10,965 nucleotides of DNA from JAJFKJ01 sp964443025 (GTDB lineage Bacteria > Pseudomonadota > Gammaproteobacteria > JABCZS01): assembly GCA_964443025.1 (NCBI GenBank), contig CAYUEL010000073.1, positions 1 to 10,965 on the forward strand, written 5' to 3'. This document shows, one piece after another, positions 6,597 through 10,965 of this stretch. The position numbers were made by a program, and so were the translations under genes. Numbering within the stretch: the first letter of the stretch is position 1; every line of letters starts with the position of its first letter. Below the pieces are notes generated by a model. That model saw nothing but the letters and a program-made list of their open reading frames with translations, searched no databases and was not told where the DNA came from.

Positions 6597-7919
6597 ATGA
6601 AATACGATGTCATCATTATCGGAGCGGGGGCGGCAGGCTTGATGTGCGCCACCGAGGCCGGCAAGCGCGGCCGAAAAGTCTTGGTGTTAGATCATGCCAA
6701 TAAACCCGGCAAAAAGATTTTGATGTCAGGGGGAGGGCGATGTAACTTCACGAATATACACACCTCGCCTGAAAACTTTATTTCTCAAAATCCGCACTTT
6801 TGTAAATCTGCTTTAAGTCGTTATACCCAATGGGATTTTATTGAGTTGGTGAAAAAATATAAAATTCCATTTCATGAAAAAACATTAGGACAATTATTTT
6901 GTGATAATAAATCGAAAGAAATTCTAGATATGCTTTTGCAAGAATGCGCAGATGCAGGTGCTGAAATTCGATTAAATACCACGGTGGAGAATGTTGAAAA
7001 ACTCAGCGATCATCATTTTAAATTAAAAACCACGCGAGNNNNNNNNNNTAATAAATCCAAAGATATTGTCGATATGTTATTAACTGAGGTTGCAAAAAAC
7101 GGTGTGAAAATAAATCTCAATGTTGAAGTTAAAAAGATTGAATCACCAGCGAGTAATGCCTTTCGATTGACGACGTCGCAAGGGGAATATTTAACGCAAT
7201 CGTTGGTGATTGCAACAGGAGGTTTGTCGATTCCTACGATGGGCGCGACAAGTTTCGGTTATCGTGTTGCTTCGCAATTTGGCATTAAAGTGTGGCCAAC
7301 ACGCGCAGGTTTGGTGCCATTTACATGGCAAGATAAAGATAAGAAAAAATTTTATGATTTGTCGGGAGTTGCGGTGGATTGTATCGCTGAAAACAAACAA
7401 GCCAGTTTTAAAGAAGCTTTATTATTTACTCATCGAGGATTAAGTGGACCCGTTGCGTTGCAACTATCTTCTTATTGGAAAGAAAACGAATCCGTGTTGT
7501 TAAATATTTTTCCTGAACATGATCTGTTTGATTTATTAAAGTCATTATCGAAATCATCACCTAAAAAATTATTGAAAACTGTATTATCAGAATTATTACC
7601 TAAACGTGTTGTTGAAATATTTATTGATGAAAGATTGTTAAATATGCCGTTAACAGAAATATCTTACGAAAAATTTCGAGCGATTGCGCAAGCTTTTCAA
7701 CAATGGGAATTCAAACCCAATGGCACAGAAGGTTATCGCACCGCAGAAGTAACATTAGGCGGCGTGGATTGTAATGCATTATCGTCGAAAACCATGGAAG
7801 TGAATGAAGTGCCAGGTTTGTATTTTATCGGTGAAGTCGTCGATGTTACAGGTTGGCTTGGCGGCTACAACTTTCAATGGGCCTGGTCGTCAGGTGTTGT
7901 GTGTGGGAGAGAGTGTTAG
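6597..7919 (+). CDS. HI0933/YhiN-family FAD-dependent oxidoreductase (scaffold join inside)
   Basis: A flavoprotein of the HI0933/YhiN/BaiN family; the physiological substrate of most members is unknown. The start at 6597 is chosen over the in-frame ATG at 6576 because AAGG (6587-6590) lies six bases before it and the product then begins MKYDVIIIGAGAAG, the usual distance to the FAD-binding GxGxxG (9-14). Other signatures are KKILMSGGGRCNFTN (39-53), LVIATGG (203-209) and the C-terminal GTEGYRTAEVTLGGVD and VDVTGWLGGYNFQWAWSSG. The frame encodes 440 residues, whereas the family is usually about 390-400. The excess is a second, diverged version of one segment: residues 104-147 and 152-195 align at about 45 percent identity on either side of the gap at 7039-7048. 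Removing one copy gives about 392 residues. The written sequence is therefore probably a composite of two related genes. Confidence 0.85.
   Translation: MKYDVIIIGAGAAGLMCATEAGKRGRKVLVLDHANKPGKKILMSGGGRCNFTNIHTSPENFISQNPHFCKSALSRYTQWDFIELVKKYKIPFHEKTLGQLFCDNKSKEILDMLLQECADAGAEIRLNTTVENVEKLSDHHFKLKTTRXXXXNKSKDIVDMLLTEVAKNGVKINLNVEVKKIESPASNAFRLTTSQGEYLTQSLVIATGGLSIPTMGATSFGYRVASQFGIKVWPTRAGLVPFTWQDKDKKKFYDLSGVAVDCIAENKQASFKEALLFTHRGLSGPVALQLSSYWKENESVLLNIFPEHDLFDLLKSLSKSSPKKLLKTVLSELLPKRVVEIFIDERLLNMPLTEISYEKFRAIAQAFQQWEFKPNGTEGYRTAEVTLGGVDCNALSSKTMEVNEVPGLYFIGEVVDVTGWLGGYNFQWAWSSGVVCGREC
7039..7048. other. Assembly gap (10 N) with homologous, non-identical flanks
   Basis: The bases before and after this gap encode the same part of the flavoprotein family (NKSKEILDMLL... 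before, NKSKDIVDMLL... after). The two contigs joined here overlap in homology but not in sequence, which argues that they come from different gene copies or genomes. Confidence 0.9.
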
Positions 7920-8236
7920 GGGTTTAGCCTATTGGTGGCATCCGCATTATGTTGATCATCTTGACGTCGTTGTATTTGTTGTAAGCGACGAACAGGTTGA
8001 AGCAATCGACGATCTATCAAAGTCACAGTATTAAGTATGATGGCCGTAATAAGGAGAGCACCTATGAATGCATTAGATTCTGTACAATTAGCAGCTCTTA
8101 ATGCATAACGCAAAAAAACCACTAATGCTGTTGCCGCCACAAGTCTTTTTTCAAATGGTGTTAATGGATTACGATTTTGATTGGGAGGCAACATGAATAA
8201 AAAAATAACATAACTCGTTAAAAACTGCAATCCCAT
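7916..8236 (-). CDS. Small hypothetical membrane protein
   Basis: A 106-residue frame not recognised as a known family. Hydrophobic stretches at about 3-16, 31-47 and 58-77 (AFIGALLITAIILNTVTLI) suggest two or three membrane segments. They are followed by a basic, glutamine/arginine-rich tail (RRLLQPVRRLQQIQRRQ), expected on the cytoplasmic side. Its stop overlaps the stop of the convergent flavoprotein gene by four bases (7916-7919). The start at 8236 has no good ribosome site, and an internal ATG (residue 15) is an alternative. It lies 35 bp after the DUF4143 ATPase gene on the same strand, with the palindrome at 8248-8267 between them. The membrane-like composition makes a real gene more likely than not. 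Confidence 0.5.
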   Translation of the reverse strand: MGLQFLTSYVIFLFMLPPNQNRNPLTPFEKRLVAATALVVFLRYALRAANCTESNAFIGALLITAIILNTVTLIDRRLLQPVRRLQQIQRRQDDQHNADATNRLNP

Positions 8237-8247
8237 CCCAATTTTAA

Positions 8248-8267
8248 AGGTGTCGAATTCGACACCT
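8248..8267 (-). terminator. Perfect 20-bp palindrome, possible terminator of the DUF4143 gene
   Basis: AGGTGTCGAATTCGACACCT is a perfect 20-bp inverted repeat lying four bases after the ATPase stop codon. On the minus strand it would fold into a 7-8 bp stem followed by TTTAAAATT, a weak U-tract, so it may act as an intrinsic terminator. It also ends 11 bp before the ATG of the small membrane protein gene, so an operator role is possible. Confidence 0.5.
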
Positions 8268-8271
8268 CAGC

Positions 8272-9447
8272 TTAGAGATATTGGGCCGCGTTTTCTTGAG
8301 TAATGAAAACGGGATCATTGGCTTGCTGAAATGTTTCATAAAATGCCCCAAGACCTTTTTCATGCCTGGGTTTAATTTCGTTCCACGTAACTTGATAAGG
8401 TGTAATTATTTTTCCTTCCATGGTTACAAAGTCTACTTCTCCGCCAATTGGAGATTCCCAATAGTATATTTGATCATATTGCTGCTTTAACTTTAAAAAA
8501 ATAAGTTGTTCTAGAGCTTTTCCGAGTTCAGGACTTGTTGTCGATCTAATAGCGTTTCGTAAACCTGGATCAATGGGGTAAAATTTTTTATTTCGTGCCA
8601 TACGTTTTTTTTCAGAGAATGTAAAAAAGGGGCATGTAAATAATAGATAAGCTTGCTCACAGGCTTCTAAATAATGTTGAATGGTATCGATGGCTAATCC
8701 AGTTATCGCGGCCATTTTTCGGTAACTTAATTGCGAGCCGCATGTATCGAATGCTAATTTGGCCACTTGTTTAATGGATTCAGGTGAACGAGCATTCACA
8801 CGTTTTAATACATCGCGCAAAATAATGTCGTTAAAATAATCTTGTAATAACACAGTAGGATGATCATGTGTTAATGTGCGCGGAAATCCTCCTGATTTTA
8901 AATAAGATCCCAAAGTACCCTTGGGTAATATTTTTAAATATTCGGAAAAAGAAAAAGGGTATAATTCCACAGTCATATGCCGACCGGTTAGCGCTGTTCC
9001 GAATTCACCACTTAATAATGCGGAATTTGAGCCTGTTACTATGAAATAATTTTTTTTAGGCTTTGCAATTTGTGTATGCAGCCATTTTTCCCATCCAAGC
9101 ACATGTTGGATTTCATCAAAAAAGAAATAGCAAGATTGATTCGACGGTATTTTTTTTCGTGCTAATTTTACAATGCTTGTTAGCAATTCATGATTGAGTT
9201 CATCCATCAAACGAGGATCCTCAAAATTGCAATAATAGCAATGCTCCAAAGGAAGATTATAATAGGCAGGTAATTGATCTAATAATGTAGATTTCCCGCC
9301 GCGGCGCACTCCTTGAATGATTAACACTAAGTCATCACATAATTGCTTGGGAAGAGAAATTTCTCTTTGAATATAAGCGGACGAAGGAGGGGTGTCGAAA
9401 AAACTCCACTCATGAATAACTTCTAACAAGGCAGTTTCGGGCAGCAT
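8272..9447 (-). CDS. AAA_14/DUF4143 ATP-binding protein
   Basis: A 391-residue protein with the full architecture of the AAA_14 plus DUF4143 family. It has Walker A GVRRGGKST (46-54), Walker B CYFFFDEIQ (106-114), a TGSNS sensor segment (138-142), the family signature LTGRHMTVELYPFSFSEYL (153-171), GGFPR (186-190), then a winged-helix-like stretch. The C-terminal DUF4143 part (about 200-391) carries GEVDFV (336-341) and YQVTW (351-355), an E-x-D...Q-V arrangement like a PD-(D/E)xK nuclease core. These ATPases are patchily distributed and their biochemical role is not established; nuclease activity is inference. The ATG is supported by AAGGAG (9453-9458) at five bases. Two promoter candidates and a 28-bp repeat array lie immediately upstream, suggesting tight control. 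Confidence 0.88.
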   Translation of the reverse strand: MLPETALLEVIHEWSFFDTPPSSAYIQREISLPKQLCDDLVLIIQGVRRGGKSTLLDQLPAYYNLPLEHCYYCNFEDPRLMDELNHELLTSIVKLARKKIPSNQSCYFFFDEIQHVLGWEKWLHTQIAKPKKNYFIVTGSNSALLSGEFGTALTGRHMTVELYPFSFSEYLKILPKGTLGSYLKSGGFPRTLTHDHPTVLLQDYFNDIILRDVLKRVNARSPESIKQVAKLAFDTCGSQLSYRKMAAITGLAIDTIQHYLEACEQAYLLFTCPFFTFSEKKRMARNKKFYPIDPGLRNAIRSTTSPELGKALEQLIFLKLKQQYDQIYYWESPIGGEVDFVTMEGKIITPYQVTWNEIKPRHEKGLGAFYETFQQANDPVFITQENAAQYL

Positions 9448-9465
9448 ATTTTCTCCTTACTGTCT

Positions 9466-9494
9466 ATCATACTCGACAGTTTTAGTTTTGTCCA
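9466..9494 (-). promoter_or_regulatory. Promoter P1 of the DUF4143 ATPase gene
   Basis: On the minus strand TGGACA (9489-9494, five of six to TTGACA), a 17-bp spacer and TATGAT (9466-9471, five of six to TATAAT) form a good sigma70-type promoter. Predicted initiation near 9459 would leave a leader of only about 12 nt that begins at the AAGGAG ribosome site. Confidence 0.55.
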
Positions 9495-9506
9495 GTCAAA
9501 TAGACG

Positions 9507-9535
9507 ATTTTAATTATGTCGGTTATACTTGACAA
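9507..9535 (-). promoter_or_regulatory. Promoter P2 of the DUF4143 ATPase gene
   Basis: On the minus strand TTGTCA (9530-9535), a 17-bp spacer and TAAAAT (9507-9512) form a second sigma70-type candidate, 41 bp upstream of P1. Its -35 overlaps the third TGTC dyad. It would give a leader of roughly 50 nt. Confidence 0.45.
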
Positions 9536-9624
9536 GTTTGTAACATATTGATTTTAAAAAGATTAACGACGAAAGGGGTATTAGCTTATCGTTTTTTAGG
9601 TGCTGGTGTAAACGTTATGATTAT

Positions 9625-9700
9625 TGGTGCCCCGGACAGGAATTGAACCTGTAACCTTCCCCTTAGGAGGGGGACGCGCTATCCGTTGTGCCACCGGGGC
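9625..9700 (-). tRNA. tRNA-Arg (anticodon CCT)
   Basis: On the minus strand the acceptor strands GCCCCGG and CCGGGGC pair perfectly. The anticodon stem TCCCC/GGGGA closes the loop CTCCTAA with anticodon CCT (9665-9667), which reads AGG as arginine. The T arm is ACAGG-TTCAATT-CCTGT, the discriminator is A (9628), and the 3' CCA is encoded (9625-9627). The D stem GCAC/GCGC has one A-C mismatch. The first 38 bases are also the end of the dacB reading frame, so the tRNA may be cut out of a dacB transcript by RNase P. I see no clear terminator after it. Confidence 0.93.
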
Positions 9701-10965
9701 GAGTGGATTGTGAAAGCGAGAAATTATAAATGAGCTGAACCAATTCATCTTCCAGTTGCTTATTATAAGCTGCTTTATTGGGGCTGCCATTGGTCATGAT
9801 AACAACCGATAAAGGAATGCGGTCTTTGTTAACCATTGTTCCGGCAATGGCTGAAACATGTGTTACCGTGCCTGTTTTACCAGCGAATTGCGCTTCTTTA
9901 GGTAATGTTTTCATGCGGTTTTCAAATGAGCCTTTTTCTCCGGGTTTCGCTTGTGCGTCATGAAAAGCGGGTTGCATGGTGGAATCATGAAATGCCGCGT
10001 ATAACACATTGGCAATCGCATTGGGTGTTGTTAAATTATATGCTGAATTACCAGAACCATCGGATAAAAGTACTTCATTGGGATCAACGTTTAATAATGT
10101 AAATAATTGTTGTTGAATTGCATAACTACCGGCTTGAAAACTTGCTTGATTGTAGAGTTTTCCACCCAATGTTTTAGTATAAGCTTCAGCATATAAATTA
10201 TTAGAACCTTGTATAATAGTTTTTGCAAGTTCTGATAACGGTGATGATGTATGTTGTGCAATAGGTGATAATTTATTCGGTATTTTTCCTGTTTTAATTT
10301 TACCTTTAAAACGGATATTGTTTTGATGAAGGTAATCACGGATTAACCCTTCAGCATAAAGATTAGGATTGGTTAAACCAACACGCAAATTATATTTTGT
10401 TGTTGAGATAGGCCAGCAACCATAAAAATTAACATGGTTCGCTTCATTTACGGCAAGATTGATTTGACATGTTGTTTCAGCTTCAAGCGCTGTGACAGTT
10501 TCAACATTGCTTACTACGCTAATCCCATCGGCTTTATTTGCAGGTATTATTTTTACGCGGTTACCTAATTTTTCATTAGGAATAAGTAAAACGGGCGCTG
10601 CGTTTTCATTGATTATGACACTGGTAATAGGCGCAGAGTAATACCAATGAATGCTATCAAATGTCCAGCCGCGTGCGTAATAGGGTTTTTCAAATGCAGT
10701 ATCATCGATAATGATATCACCCTTAATTTTTTTAATATCCCGTTGTTGTAAAGCATTAAGCAACGCATATAAATTTTCTGAGGAAAAGCTAGGGTCACCC
10801 GAAAAGCGAATGTATAAATTGCCATCATAAAATAATTGAGTTGTAAACGTATGATCGGGTCCAAGTGCTTTAAAAGCGACATACGTTGTAAGTAATTTTG
10901 TAAGACTAGCAGGTGTAAAAAGTTGGTCGTCGTTATGTGCAACAAGGCGTTCGCCCGTATCAAGC
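9663..10965 (-). CDS. dacB: D-alanyl-D-alanine carboxypeptidase/endopeptidase PBP4 (peptidase S13), 5' end outside window
   Basis: The last 433 codons are present; the start lies beyond the right edge, because the frame is open to 10965 and reads LDTGERLVAHN there. The enzyme trims peptidoglycan peptides in the periplasm. Family S13 motifs seen in order: the active-site SxxK as TPASLTKL, GDPSFSSENLYALLNALQ, IKGDIIIDDTAF, the SNNLYAEA helix, LLSDGSGNSAYN in the region of the second active-site motif, and FAGKTGT, the KTG motif. After the expected end near YNFSLSQS no stop occurs. The frame continues through the first 38 bases of the tRNA-Arg gene (STRPGGTTDSASPS) and ends at a TAA in the tRNA anticodon loop (9663-9665). 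The tail of about 14 residues is therefore dictated by the tRNA sequence. Confidence 0.9.
   Translation of the reverse strand, partial: LDTGERLVAHNDDQLFTPASLTKLLTTYVAFKALGPDHTFTTQLFYDGNLYIRFSGDPSFSSENLYALLNALQQRDIKKIKGDIIIDDTAFEKPYYARGWTFDSIHWYYSAPITSVIINENAAPVLLIPNEKLGNRVKIIPANKADGISVVSNVETVTALEAETTCQINLAVNEANHVNFYGCWPISTTKYNLRVGLTNPNLYAEGLIRDYLHQNNIRFKGKIKTGKIPNKLSPIAQHTSSPLSELAKTIIQGSNNLYAEAYTKTLGGKLYNQASFQAGSYAIQQQLFTLLNVDPNEVLLSDGSGNSAYNLTTPNAIANVLYAAFHDSTMQPAFHDAQAKPGEKGSFENRMKTLPKEAQFAGKTGTVTHVSAIAGTMVNKDRIPLSVVIMTNGSPNKAAYNKQLEDELVQLIYNFSLSQSTRPGGTTDSASPS

Larger units (their letters stand above)
9461..9544 (-). repeat. Three-unit 28-bp array of TGTC(N10)GAC dyads (operator-like)
   Basis: Dyads begin at 9461 (TGTC-N10-GACA), 9489 (TGTC-N10-GACG) and 9517 (TGTC-N10-GACA), exactly 28 bp apart, and each is followed by a T-rich stretch. 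The first and third 18-mers agree at 14 of 18 positions; the middle one is more diverged. The first dyad covers the -10 of promoter P1, the second starts at its -35, and the third overlaps the -35 of promoter P2. Repression or activation of the ATPase gene by a dimeric regulator is an inference; no regulator gene is in the window. Confidence 0.5.

Noticed and set aside
9529..9557. Plus-strand TTGACA as a -35 box
   Set aside because: No acceptable -10 box follows at 16-18 bp and no plus-strand gene lies downstream; the same bases fit the minus-strand promoter P2 better.
9625..9700. tRNA-Arg as attachment site of an integrated element
   Set aside because: No integrase gene and no second copy of the tRNA 3' end is present in the window, so integration cannot be supported from this sequence.
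10091..10339. Minus-strand open frame of 82 codons inside dacB
   Set aside because: It lies in another frame within the well-supported dacB coding region, and its lysine/isoleucine/histidine-rich product resembles no protein.

Overview
The window is AT-rich DNA with a gammaproteobacterial character. The evidence is a two-partner-secretion exoprotein, a small outer-membrane barrel gene, a peptidase S13 (PBP4/DacB) and a Fic-fold plus ankyrin gene whose architecture recalls effectors of intracellular Legionellales. Assigning it to a host-associated Legionella/Coxiella-like lineage is an inference. The sequence is a scaffold: three runs of exactly 10 N (1115-1124, 5560-5569, 7039-7048) are gap placeholders, and each falls inside a gene.

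Layout. Positions 1-203 (minus) hold the start of an outer-membrane beta-barrel protein, preceded by a leader rich in inverted repeats (204-350) and a perfect TATAAT at 357-362. Positions 463-3453 (minus) encode a 996-residue secreted exoprotein with an N-terminal TPS (filamentous-haemagglutinin-type) domain and a long GLUG-repeat stalk; no TpsB partner lies in the window. Positions 3573-5740 (minus) are one broken gene of about 722 codons: a Fic-like domain with a decayed active-site motif, followed by ankyrin repeats. It is interrupted by an in-frame TAA (5325-5327) and a gap. Positions 5801-6487 (minus) encode a TerC-family membrane protein. Divergent from it, 6597-7919 (plus) encodes an HI0933/YhiN-type flavoprotein whose two halves, joined across a gap, carry overlapping and divergent versions of the same protein segment; this points to a chimeric join. 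Positions 7916-8236 (minus) encode a small membrane protein of unknown function, and 8272-9447 (minus) an AAA_14/DUF4143 ATPase. Upstream of that ATPase lies a three-unit array with a 28-bp period of TGTC(N10)GAC dyads, interwoven with two good promoters. A tRNA-Arg(CCT) gene (9625-9700, minus) follows, and then the 3' part of dacB (9663-10965, minus), whose reading frame runs into the tRNA and stops in its anticodon loop.

Functionally this looks like ordinary chromosomal envelope genes (dacB, terC-like, outer-membrane protein) interspersed with accessory or host-interaction genes (TPS exoprotein, Fic-ankyrin, DUF4143 ATPase). I see no CRISPR array, insertion sequence, integrase or phage genes. 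The most noteworthy items are the broken Fic-ankyrin gene, the chimeric flavoprotein join, the dacB/tRNA overlap and the 28-bp dyad array.
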